Below, one piece after another: positions 1 through 6,412 of a DNA stretch of 6,996 nt. How positions within the stretch are numbered: position 1 is the first letter of the stretch; every line of letters starts with the position of its first letter. A model generated the notes under the pieces. That model saw only the letters and a list, made by a program, of their open reading frames with translations. It searched no databases and was not told the origin of the DNA. The stretch is from Flavobacteriales bacterium (GTDB lineage Bacteria; Bacteroidota; Bacteroidia; Flavobacteriales_D; Sanyastnellaceae), in assembly GCA_947457325.1 (NCBI GenBank), contig CANGVU010000062.1:1-6996 (forward strand), in the 5' to 3' direction. The translations under genes were made by a program, and so were the position numbers.

Positions 1-2903
1 AAGATGCATTTTATCAATTGGAACAAGTGGTGAATGTTCAATCGCCACAATGTGCGGTGGATTGGAATGCATTGATTGGCATTGATGTTCAAGCCTTGCC
101 GGTGATATCAGGCAACCAATCTACCTATTGTGATGGGACATTGAATGGGATGGTGGGTGTAACCTTGCCGGGGCCAAGCAATCAGTATGGAGTTGCCTGG
201 CAGACGGATGTAACCTTGGGCTTTGCTCCAACCAATCCCGGACTTTCGCAACAAACAGTGTCCTTGCCCACGGGCGTTTCCACCAGCGAGAGTAGAACCT
301 ACACGGTATCGGTAACACAGAATAGCACGGGCTGCACCTCAACGGCACAATCAACAGTTACGGTTCATCCATCTCCTACCGCAGTGTTTACAGCACCAGC
401 ATCGGTATGCGTAAACAGTTCCGTTGTATTGATGAACAACAGCATCTCCAATACCACTAATGCCTGGTATTGGGATGGTCAATTGGTTTCGAATGTTGCA
501 CAACCCAACAACATCAATGATGCGGTATCGGGCAACCACACCTTAGAGTTGTTGGTGGAGAATGGTTTTGGGTGCACGGGAAATCTTGCACAAACCATCG
601 AAGTAGTTGAAAATCCAATTGCTTATTTTGTTCCGAATGTTTCTTCAGGATGCTCACCTTTATGGGTGGCATTTGACAATCAATCGATTGCTGCCGCAGC
701 AAGTTATGAATGGAATTTGGGTCCGGATACATTGACATGGGGTAGCGCAACGTCTACTTTAGAAGACATTGGAAATGTTTTTTTCTTAAGCGGAACACAG
801 CCTTCAAATTACACAGTATCGCTTACCGTTAACAACGTATGCGGATCAGATATGTACCAAACGAACATAAATGTTTTTTCCTTGCCAGAAGCAACTTTCC
901 AAGCCAATTTAGACAGCCTTGCGGGGTGTTCTCCTTTTGAATTATCATTTAATAATCAAACACAAGGAGTGGCAACCGGTTATTTATGGAATTATGGAGA
1001 TGGACAAACCTCGTCAGCATTTGAAGATGTTGAGCATCTTTTTTATTCCGGTAATACGGATGCGTTTTATCCAGTCAGTTTGACGGCCACCAATCAGTGT
1101 GGCTCACATACGCATATAGATACAGTGGTTGTTTTGTCTCAGGTTGTGCAAGCTTTTTTCACGCTTCCTTACAACGTAGGCTGCGCACCTTTGGAAGTCT
1201 GTTTTAATGACGAATCGGATGGCTATGGAATAAATGCCCATGCCTTTTTTAGTGGAGATGGACAAATGTATAGCGCGAGCAGTGGTTGTCACATATATCA
1301 AAATCCAGGGACTTATTATTTGACAGAACAAATTTCCAATGGTTGTCAATCGGATGATCAAACAGTTGAAATTACCGTATTGCCCCATCCAATTGTTCAA
1401 TTGAGTTTAAACACCGATGAGGCGTGTACCAACGAATCAATCGTTCCTATTGCCGTTGGAGACGTTCCAATGAACGTCATATGGACCATTGACCAATTTG
1501 ACACTTTGACGGTGCTTAACCCCTCAATCCATTTTGATGTTCCAGGATTGCATTGGGTAACAGTCACAGCAACAGGAGTAAATAATTGTAGCATAAAGGA
1601 TTCGTTGTCTGTTTTGATTCATGATATTCCGCAATCTGATTTCAATATTCCTGTTAATGATGTGTGCAGTCCGTTCAATGCTTGTTTTAATCTTACCGGA
1701 TCTGGAAATTATTTCTTTTGGGATTTTGGAGAGGGCAATACCTCTACAGTGGCCAACCCTTGCCACGTCTTTACCAATTTATCCATGGCTCCGCAAGAAA
1801 TTCCGGTCAGCTTAATTTCAGAGAACACTTTCGGGTGTAAGGATACCATGGTTCAATCGGTTGTGGTGTTGCCTCAGCCTGATATTCAACTGACCCTGCC
1901 CGTTTATCAAACCTGCTTACAAGATTTGACCATTGAGCCTGTGTTACAGCCTTCGAGCGCGTTGGGTTTTGATTGGTATTTGGATGGAACGATGATATCG
2001 AACTTGGTAGCCCCCAGTATCAATGTTCAAGGGGTAGGAACCCATACCATTTCAGTAGATGCGAGCAATCAGTATGGCTGTCAAGGAGGGGACATGGCAA
2101 TGTTGGAAATTTCCGCAATTCCCGTGGCGGACTTTGTCATGAATTCAGGAAGTGGCTGTCTGCCTTTGATGGTATCTGCTACCAATTTAAGTACGGGAGC
2201 AACCAATTTTGTCTGGCAATTGGGGGGACAACAGTTTTCGACATTTGATCTTGATTTTCAAATGGAGTCTCCAAATAATTTTGACGTTTCATTGGTGGCG
2301 TTGAATGATGCGGGTTGCTCTGACACCATGTATTCCAATGATACTTACTCGGCCTATCCTGTTCCTTATGTTGAAATAGCCTATACTCCGGAAGAAATAT
2401 ACGATTACCAAGGAGCGGTGCGTTTTAATGACGTCGGCAGTGGATCAAGCATGTGGTTTTGGGAAATGGGAGATGGGAATTTGGGATACACCGATGAACA
2501 CTATCATTCATACGATTTTGTTGGTGAGTACATCGTAACATTAGAAGGAACAAATGAGTTTGGCTGCGTAGCCAGAGATTCAGCAGTGGTTAATGTTAAA
2601 AGAGATTTTGAAATATTTGTACCCAGTGCTTTTACCCCAAAATCGTATGATGGCGTAAACGACTATTTTAAACCCATCATAAGGGGAAAAGAATTGGTGC
2701 TTCAATATAAATTTACCGTAACGAACAGATGGGGAGATTTGCTATTTGAGACCAACGATATGGATGCGGCATGGAACGGCGCAATGGACAACTCTCCCGA
2801 TTATTTTGTACAAAATGACACCTACATCTGGATGGTTTCTGTTGAACTATTAACAGAGTCTACGTCAAAAACCTTACAGGGAACGGTATTGATTATTAGG
2901 TAA
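1..2903 (+). CDS. PKD-module surface protein with type B T9SS sorting domain (5' partial)
   Basis: This is the C-terminal 960-odd residues of a very long secreted, probably surface-anchored protein. The frame is open to the left window edge (codons from base 3), so the TTG at 18 is internal and the real start is upstream. Residues below count from that TTG. Residues about 30-117 form an Ig/PKD-like module. About nine further PKD-like modules of roughly 80 residues follow (118-861), with GDG-type turns such as YLWNYGDG (323-330), FFWDFGEG (566-573) and WFWEMGDG (813-820). Residues 864-961 match the gliding-motility-associated C-terminal domain (CHU_C type, T9SS type B): FVPSAFTPKSYDGVNDYF, then NRWGDLLFET, then a terminal GTVLIIR. 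In known families this domain directs export through the T9SS across the outer membrane. The role is inferred to be adhesion, gliding or matrix binding; no enzymatic domain is visible. The stop lies three bases from the convergent gene's stop. Confidence 0.93.
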   Translation, partial: DAFYQLEQVVNVQSPQCAVDWNALIGIDVQALPVISGNQSTYCDGTLNGMVGVTLPGPSNQYGVAWQTDVTLGFAPTNPGLSQQTVSLPTGVSTSESRTYTVSVTQNSTGCTSTAQSTVTVHPSPTAVFTAPASVCVNSSVVLMNNSISNTTNAWYWDGQLVSNVAQPNNINDAVSGNHTLELLVENGFGCTGNLAQTIEVVENPIAYFVPNVSSGCSPLWVAFDNQSIAAAASYEWNLGPDTLTWGSATSTLEDIGNVFFLSGTQPSNYTVSLTVNNVCGSDMYQTNINVFSLPEATFQANLDSLAGCSPFELSFNNQTQGVATGYLWNYGDGQTSSAFEDVEHLFYSGNTDAFYPVSLTATNQCGSHTHIDTVVVLSQVVQAFFTLPYNVGCAPLEVCFNDESDGYGINAHAFFSGDGQMYSASSGCHIYQNPGTYYLTEQISNGCQSDDQTVEITVLPHPIVQLSLNTDEACTNESIVPIAVGDVPMNVIWTIDQFDTLTVLNPSIHFDVPGLHWVTVTATGVNNCSIKDSLSVLIHDIPQSDFNIPVNDVCSPFNACFNLTGSGNYFFWDFGEGNTSTVANPCHVFTNLSMAPQEIPVSLISENTFGCKDTMVQSVVVLPQPDIQLTLPVYQTCLQDLTIEPVLQPSSALGFDWYLDGTMISNLVAPSINVQGVGTHTISVDASNQYGCQGGDMAMLEISAIPVADFVMNSGSGCLPLMVSATNLSTGATNFVWQLGGQQFSTFDLDFQMESPNNFDVSLVALNDAGCSDTMYSNDTYSAYPVPYVEIAYTPEEIYDYQGAVRFNDVGSGSSMWFWEMGDGNLGYTDEHYHSYDFVGEYIVTLEGTNEFGCVARDSAVVNVKRDFEIFVPSAFTPKSYDGVNDYFKPIIRGKELVLQYKFTVTNRWGDLLFETNDMDAAWNGAMDNSPDYFVQNDTYIWMVSVELLTESTSKTLQGTVLIIR
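369..2600 (+). repeat. Tandem array of about nine divergent PKD-like modules (protein-level repeat)
   Basis: The modules begin near residues 118, 201, 291, 378, 458, 539, 621, 702 and 788 (counted from the TTG at 18). Most open with a linker like ENPIAYF, SLPEATF, DIPQSDF or AIPVADF. Many then have a GCSPL or CSPF cysteine motif, and most have a second cysteine in the last strand (VCGS, FGCK, AGCS). A cysteine pair per module suggests one disulfide each, as expected for extracellular beta-sandwiches. The repeats are strongly diverged at DNA level and I saw no near-identical copies, so recent expansion is unlikely. Boundaries are approximate. Confidence 0.8.
2607..2900 (+). other. Type B T9SS C-terminal sorting domain (coding segment)
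   Basis: This segment encodes the last 98 residues of the surface protein. It has the signature blocks of the gliding-motility-associated C-terminal family: VPSAFTP near its start, DGVNDYFKP, a VTNRWGDLLFET strand, AAWNG, then DTYIWMVSVE and a terminal GTVLIIR. The usual family wording is close to FTPNGDGxNDxF; here the turn is FTPKSYDGVNDYF. The domain should be recognised by the type IX secretion machinery, which is not encoded in this window. Confidence 0.9.
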
Positions 2904-2906
2904 AAT

Positions 2907-3434
2907 CTATTGTTTGACAAATTGATTCATCACATATCCATTCTTGAACAATTGCGTTTGACAGCATTTGAATTGTTTCATGGAGTCTATTTTACCAAAT
3001 AACCCAATGCCTTCACCAAGAAGAACGGGTACTGTGGTAATGGTGATTTCGTCAATCAGGTTGGCTTGCAAAAAAGATTGAATGGTTTGTCCCCCATCGA
3101 TGTATATATTTTTAAGACCTGCGTCGTTCATCTTTTGATGAATGGACTCGGCATTTCCAGAGATCAGCGAGACATTTTTGGGAAGGTTTTCAGGAAGTTG
3201 TTGAAGCGATTGGGTCCAAACAAATACCGGTTTGGAATAAGGCCATTCGATACCAAAGCTCATGACTTTTTCAAACGTTTTACGGCCCATGACCAGGGCA
3301 TCAATGCCGGACATGAATTCGGCATATCCCATGTCCTCTTCTTGCGGTGGGTAAGTGTCTAAAAAAGCAATGTCTCCGTCTGCTTGCGCAATGAAGCCAT
3401 CAAGGCTGGTGGCGATAAAAACTTTGTTGGGCAT
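2907..3434 (-). CDS. Dihydrofolate reductase / RibD C-terminal family protein
   Basis: The product has 175 residues, a normal length for the single-domain DHFR-like family that shares the fold of the RibD reductase domain (YyaP/YwjB-type proteins). Visible motifs are the N-terminal strand VFIATSLDGFIA (5-16), DALVMGRKTFE (45-55), the dinucleotide-side loop YIDGGQTIQSFL (111-122) and DEITITTVPVLLGEG (128-142). By family it probably binds NADPH and reduces a pterin- or pyrimidine-like substrate, but many members have no proven substrate, so neither folA nor ribD is assigned. It has no signal peptide and should be cytoplasmic. It starts at ATG 3434, four bases after the stop of the upstream ABM/CrtA-like gene, so the two are very likely co-transcribed. 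No strong Shine-Dalgarno is seen. Its TAG stop is three bases from the stop of the convergent surface-protein gene. Confidence 0.9.
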   Translation of the reverse strand: MPNKVFIATSLDGFIAQADGDIAFLDTYPPQEEDMGYAEFMSGIDALVMGRKTFEKVMSFGIEWPYSKPVFVWTQSLQQLPENLPKNVSLISGNAESIHQKMNDAGLKNIYIDGGQTIQSFLQANLIDEITITTVPVLLGEGIGLFGKIDSMKQFKCCQTQLFKNGYVMNQFVKQ

Positions 3435-3438
3435 TGGA

Positions 3439-3768
3439 TCAATGATTTTTTCCTTCGGACATTAATCTTTCAAAAGCCACTTCCCAAGTGGGAATTTCAT
3501 TGGATGCATAGCCGTGGGATTTTCCTGTAGCGATGTCCTTGAAAGCTTTCAAGGCTTTGAGGTGGGTGCCACTGCGGAGGTATTCCAACATGAGTTCTCG
3601 GCTTTCCCAAGCGGTTAGGGTGCATTGGAAGCCGTTGATTTTTTTCACTTCGCAGAATAGATTGCCCGGCGCTGATTTGGCTTGGTTAAAAGAAGGAATG
3701 GCCAAGAACCAAAAGCGGAAGGTGGCAAAAAAGTTTTTGGGTTTGAGCCCGGTGATGGAGATGTGCAC
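3439..3768 (-). CDS. Small CrtA/ABM-like dimeric alpha/beta-barrel protein
   Basis: The product has 109 residues. It resembles short Bacteroidetes proteins related to the spheroidene-monooxygenase/antibiotic-biosynthesis-monooxygenase (dimeric alpha/beta barrel) group. Recognisable stretches are ISITGLKPK at the N-terminus, FRFWFLAIPSFNQAK, the central LTAWESRELMLEYLRSG, and HLKALKAFKDIATGKSHGY followed by IPTW. No catalytic residue can be assigned, and proteins of this type often carry only a domain label. The start is the GTG at 3768. No ATG lies upstream in frame before the stop near 3828, the protein begins well at HISITGLKP, and a CATCTTTG promoter-like box ends four bases before the GTG. 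It is the first gene of a two-gene minus-strand operon with the DHFR-like gene. It is divergent from the deacetylase gene, with 112 bases between them. Confidence 0.8.
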   Translation of the reverse strand: MHISITGLKPKNFFATFRFWFLAIPSFNQAKSAPGNLFCEVKKINGFQCTLTAWESRELMLEYLRSGTHLKALKAFKDIATGKSHGYASNEIPTWEVAFERLMSEGKNH

Positions 3769-3772
3769 GCCG

Positions 3773-3780
3773 CAAAGATG
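3773..3780 (-). promoter_or_regulatory. Putative Bacteroidetes -7 box for the CrtA/ABM-like gene
   Basis: On the minus strand the octamer is CATCTTTG, one mismatch from the Bacteroidetes consensus TAnnTTTG. A TTTG lies 17 bases further upstream (complement of 3798-3801), in the range of the -33 element. The box is followed by CGGC and then the GTG start, so transcription would begin at or next to the start codon. This is inferred from position and consensus only. Confidence 0.5.
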
Positions 3781-3868
3781 ATAAAAATATAATCTAGCAA
3801 AAAACTTGTTTTTAAATACTGTTACTTACCAAAAGAAATCATTGTAAAGAACAGGAGTAGTTGTATTT

Positions 3869-3876
3869 TATATTTG
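3869..3876 (+). promoter_or_regulatory. Putative Bacteroidetes -7 box for the deacetylase-acyltransferase operon
   Basis: TATATTTG is a perfect match to TAnnTTTG and ends four bases before the ATG at 3881. The -33 element is less clear: the nearest TTG (3842-3844) is 24 bases away, slightly beyond the usual spacing. The box lies in a strongly AT-rich 112-base divergent region, where chance matches are more likely than elsewhere. Confidence 0.55.
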
Positions 3877-3880
3877 TTAG

Positions 3881-4924
3881 ATGAATAAAAAAGAAAAATT
3901 GTCTTTTAAAAACGAGAATCCATTTTGTTTATATGATTCCAATTCAAGACTGATTCACCCTAGACTTTATGACACGTTTCTTCAACCGATAGAATCAAAA
4001 CAACTTAAAGATGATGGAGTAATATTTGAGCACACAAATAATGCAGAATTTGGTGTTATAATAAGCCATGACGTTGATCACATTTATGCGCAAGGCTCAA
4101 CAGAAAATCCGCGATATCTGGGAGGGTTAAAGAATTTATCACAATTGTTGATTCACGATATGAGGTCGAGATTCATTTCAAAACAAAGCCCCCAAAGAAT
4201 CAGAAAAAATGAATTTGATATTTACAGATTTATTGATTGGGAATTAAAAAACAACATTTCAGCATCTTATTATTTTCTTTCTTTGATGGAGTCGGACGAG
4301 GATTTTAATTACTATCTAAATGAGATTGAAGATGTTTTATTGGCTGTTGCCCAATCTAATGGTGAGATAGCTTTGCATGGGGGGCACCAATCCACTATTA
4401 ATATGGATACTCTTTTGAATGAGAAATCGCGGTTGGAAAGTGTTTGTAATACAAAAATTAATGGATTTAGAAGTCATTATTTGAAATGGACAACAGGCCA
4501 AACAGAGAATATTCTAGATAAGGCAAAATTTGAATATGATACTTCTTGGGGAAGCGCCCAGCAGCCTGGTTTTGTTAAGGGATTTTGCACCCCTCATCCA
4601 GTTTGGGATGCCCAACGCGGATGTTACTGTTCTTGGATTGAGGTTCCATTGATTGCTATGGATTGTTCATTTTTTGACTATATGAAGCTCAATGAACATA
4701 GCGCATGGGAATTATTTCTGCATCTTGTGAATAAGGTCAAGAGCTGTAATGGGATTTTAACCATTTTATGGCATAATTCGTATCACAAGCATTTGAATTT
4801 TTATTGGAAAATGTTAGATTATTTACAGAACCAAGATTGTCGGTTCGATACGTCTATGGGATTTGTTGAACAAGCAAAGAATAGTGGATACATCGATAAA
4901 GTAAAGAGTTATTATGGAGCATAG
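3881..4924 (+). CDS. CE4-like polysaccharide deacetylase family protein
   Basis: The product has 347 residues and no signal peptide or membrane segment, so it is probably cytoplasmic. It resembles the Bacteroidetes polysaccharide-deacetylase-like proteins found in exopolysaccharide and glycan loci. Motifs in order are ISHDVDHI (61-68, the NodB-type aspartate/metal motif), LHGGHQS (165-171, the histidine motif), GFRSHY (195-200), YDTSWG (219-224) with GFVKG (230-234), EVPLIAMD (254-261) and ILWHNS (295-300). CE4 enzymes remove N- or O-acetyl groups from sugar polymers or lipid-linked sugars using a divalent metal. The substrate here is unknown, and the histidine motif (H166, H169) departs from the classical HxxxH spacing, so activity is likely but unproven. 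The gene overlaps the next one by 11 bases and starts four bases after a TATATTTG box. Its base composition is AT-rich compared with its flanks. Confidence 0.85.
   Translation: MNKKEKLSFKNENPFCLYDSNSRLIHPRLYDTFLQPIESKQLKDDGVIFEHTNNAEFGVIISHDVDHIYAQGSTENPRYLGGLKNLSQLLIHDMRSRFISKQSPQRIRKNEFDIYRFIDWELKNNISASYYFLSLMESDEDFNYYLNEIEDVLLAVAQSNGEIALHGGHQSTINMDTLLNEKSRLESVCNTKINGFRSHYLKWTTGQTENILDKAKFEYDTSWGSAQQPGFVKGFCTPHPVWDAQRGCYCSWIEVPLIAMDCSFFDYMKLNEHSAWELFLHLVNKVKSCNGILTILWHNSYHKHLNFYWKMLDYLQNQDCRFDTSMGFVEQAKNSGYIDKVKSYYGA
4903..4908 (+). promoter_or_regulatory. Possible weak ribosome binding site for the acyltransferase gene
   Basis: AAAGAG ends five bases before the ATG at 4914, inside the end of the deacetylase gene. 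It is the only Shine-Dalgarno-like purine run seen at a usable distance from a start in this window. It sits at an operon-internal start, where re-initiation or coupling is expected. The match is weak. Confidence 0.3.
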
Positions 4925-5948
4925 TCAGGAGGTTTTTTTCGAAAGAATAAGTGTTTTTTCAGACGAAATCATAGGGTTTCTTAGGAAAAATGTTAATCCG
5001 AATATAGACGAGTCAAAAGCCAAGTGGGAGTATTTTGAAAGTGAAAGGCCCCCAATTTTCTTTGTTGTTAAGAATAAAAAAGATCAATCTTTGGGCGCTC
5101 AAGCATTGATTCATATTAATGCATTTTATAAGGGAAAAAAAACGTTCACCGGAAAAAGTGAATGTACTTTTTTAGATGATAGTCTCCGAGGATCAACAAT
5201 TTTTAAGGATTTGTATCATGAGTTTATGAGTACTGCAAAGAATGAAAATGTTGAGCTCATCTGGGGACTTACGAGTGCTACAAAAATTTGGAAGAATAAA
5301 TTGAGTTTTGATTTTGCAGATTTTGTAATTGAAGATTTTAAATTATCCAATTCCCCCAATTACAAAGCGGCATTGAAGAAATCTAAGATACACCAGTATG
5401 TTGCAAGCATAATAGACAGGTACAAATTGAGAGTACTTCCCACACTTGGTTTAACGATCAGAGAAATTTCAGAACTAAGCCATGAGGATGTCGAGTGGAG
5501 AACACATGTGTTGAATGAATTAAAAACTGTTTTTTTTATTGGAGTAGAAAAAGACTATTTTGATTGGCGTTTGAAGCGGAATCCTTTTGTGAGTTACAAA
5601 ATTTGGAAAATTGAAAAAGGGCAAGATTTGTTGGGGTATATTATTTCTTCTCAACGAAACAATCGTTTTGTAATCCATGAATGGATAACGAGTGATATTC
5701 CAAGTATAGGAACTCAGCTAAATTTAATTCGAAAAAATTTGGTTTCAGTGCATCAAGAGATATATTATTTTGGCAATCTGAACCACCCAATAAATGATGA
5801 GATCAGTAGGGCTTGGATTGAACAGGGAGGAGTGATTAAAACCTCCAATTGGGCAGGACTTGTGGTAAAGTCCAACACCAAGGAGGTGGATGCGATGGAT
5901 GTTAAAGAAGGCTTGATTAATTTACTGTGGACGGAAGGGGTGAATTAA
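4914..5948 (+). CDS. GNAT-type acyltransferase (EPS-locus type)
   Basis: The product has 344 residues and is soluble by eye. Residues about 45-140 look like a GNAT acyltransferase domain: a strand FFVVKN, then GAQALIHINAFYKGK, then the acyl-CoA-side segment FLDDSLRGSTIFKDLYHEF (86-104) and the SATKIWKNKLSFDF end. A second part has DYFDWRLKRNPFVSYKIW (214-231) and GYIISS (241-246), a pattern seen in GNAT-like proteins of exopolysaccharide clusters (xxDWRxxxNP). A full double-GNAT or FemAB-like architecture is possible. It probably transfers an acyl or aminoacyl group to a sugar or glycan precursor; donor and acceptor are unknown. The start codon overlaps the deacetylase stop (11 bases), so the two are translationally linked and probably act on the same glycan. 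The 3' end overlaps the convergent ABM gene by 27 bases. Base composition is AT-rich like its partner. Confidence 0.8.
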   Translation: MEHSQEVFFERISVFSDEIIGFLRKNVNPNIDESKAKWEYFESERPPIFFVVKNKKDQSLGAQALIHINAFYKGKKTFTGKSECTFLDDSLRGSTIFKDLYHEFMSTAKNENVELIWGLTSATKIWKNKLSFDFADFVIEDFKLSNSPNYKAALKKSKIHQYVASIIDRYKLRVLPTLGLTIREISELSHEDVEWRTHVLNELKTVFFIGVEKDYFDWRLKRNPFVSYKIWKIEKGQDLLGYIISSQRNNRFVIHEWITSDIPSIGTQLNLIRKNLVSVHQEIYYFGNLNHPINDEISRAWIEQGGVIKTSNWAGLVVKSNTKEVDAMDVKEGLINLLWTEGVN

Positions 5949-6272
5949 TTCTAATGATTTAAAGCGCTCCACTGTAGTTATCATACTGTGGTAGTATTTG
6001 TACCAAGCAGCGCCCCGTTTTTTGGCTTCGATATGAATGGGATTTTGCGCCCAGTTCTGCACGGCCTCCATGTCTTTCCAATAGCTGATGAAAGTCCCGC
6101 GGCCGTTGTGCTTCATGCTTTCGTAACCCAAGTAACCCGGCATTGTTTTCACGAGATCGAGCGTGAGGATATCGTATTCTTCATAGCCATCTAGATTATC
6201 AGAAAGGTAGTAATTGAAAATGGATGCGATGAAAGGCGCTTTGGGAGGGGTAGGCGAGTTCCAGTTGATCAT
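5922..6272 (-). CDS. Antibiotic-biosynthesis-monooxygenase (ABM) domain protein, YqjZ/HmoA-like
   Basis: With the start at ATG 6272 the product has 116 residues and begins MINWNSPTPPKAPFIASIF. The family core is clear: MPGYLGYESM, then FISYWKDMEAVQNWAQNP, IHIEAKKRGAAWYKYYHS and the closing TVERF. Small proteins of this kind form dimeric alpha/beta barrels. Some relatives oxidise polyketides or degrade haem, but many have no known substrate, and no catalytic residue can be assigned here. An ATG 34 codons upstream (6374) is rejected because its extension does not resemble the family N-terminus and because a TATCTTCG box ends four bases before the 6272 start. The gene is convergent with the acyltransferase (27-base overlap) and divergent from the secreted-protein gene at 6413. 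Confidence 0.87.
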   Translation of the reverse strand: MINWNSPTPPKAPFIASIFNYYLSDNLDGYEEYDILTLDLVKTMPGYLGYESMKHNGRGTFISYWKDMEAVQNWAQNPIHIEAKKRGAAWYKYYHSMITTVERFKSLELIHPFRPQ

Positions 6273-6276
6273 GTTT

Positions 6277-6284
6277 CGAAGATA
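6277..6284 (-). promoter_or_regulatory. Putative Bacteroidetes -7 box for the ABM gene
   Basis: On the minus strand the octamer is TATCTTCG, one mismatch from TAnnTTTG, followed by AAAC and the ATG at 6272. A TTG lies 16 bases upstream (complement of 6301-6303), slightly short for a -33 element. It has the same four-base distance to the start codon as the other promoter-like boxes in this window. Confidence 0.4.
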
Positions 6285-6374
6285 GAGAAACGAAGAAAAG
6301 CAATGAAGATCTGGGGCTATTGTTTTGATTAATCTTTGAATAATAAAGACAATGTGTTCAAGTAAAAACTTCAT

Positions 6375-6408
6375 TTTGAGTTGGTTAACAGAAAAGTTTA
6401 TATATTTG
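6375..6408 (+). promoter_or_regulatory. Putative Bacteroidetes promoter (-33/-7) for the secreted-protein gene
   Basis: TTTG at 6375-6378 and TATATTTG at 6401-6408 are separated by 22 bases; an alternative TTG at 6381-6383 gives 17. The -7 box is a perfect TAnnTTTG match and ends four bases before the ATG at 6413. There is no room for a Shine-Dalgarno downstream of the box, so a leaderless or near-leaderless mRNA is predicted. Confidence 0.6.
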
Positions 6409-6412
6409 ATTC

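Noticed and set aside
18..20. TTG as the start codon of the large surface protein
   Set aside because: The same frame is open upstream to the window edge with in-frame codons from base 3, there is no signal peptide after the TTG, and the protein begins mid-domain. The gene is a 5' partial.
1397..1766. Minus-strand open frames inside the surface-protein gene
   Set aside because: These are chance frames opposite a clear PKD-module coding region, with no motif or start context.
3066..3362. Open frame on the plus strand inside the DHFR-like gene
   Set aside because: It is opposite a well-supported family member and its translation shows no recognisable motif.
3533..3781. Open frame on the plus strand opposite the CrtA/ABM-like gene
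   Set aside because: The minus-strand translation matches a known protein group and the plus-strand translation does not.
5983..5997. Five-base hairpin ATACT-GTGGT-AGTAT near the end of the ABM gene
   Set aside because: The stem is too short and AT-rich, lies in coding sequence and has no T-run, so it is not convincing as a terminator.
6319..6353. Imperfect inverted repeat (ATTGTTTT and AAAGACAAT, with TCTTT/AAAGA inside) in the divergent region
   Set aside because: The arms are short, mismatched and AT-rich, so chance is a sufficient explanation; it was not called as an operator or terminator.
6273..6374. Longer ABM protein starting at ATG 6374
   Set aside because: The extra 34 residues do not resemble the family N-terminus, would run through the divergent promoter region, and the 6272 start has a promoter-like box at the same distance as its neighbours.
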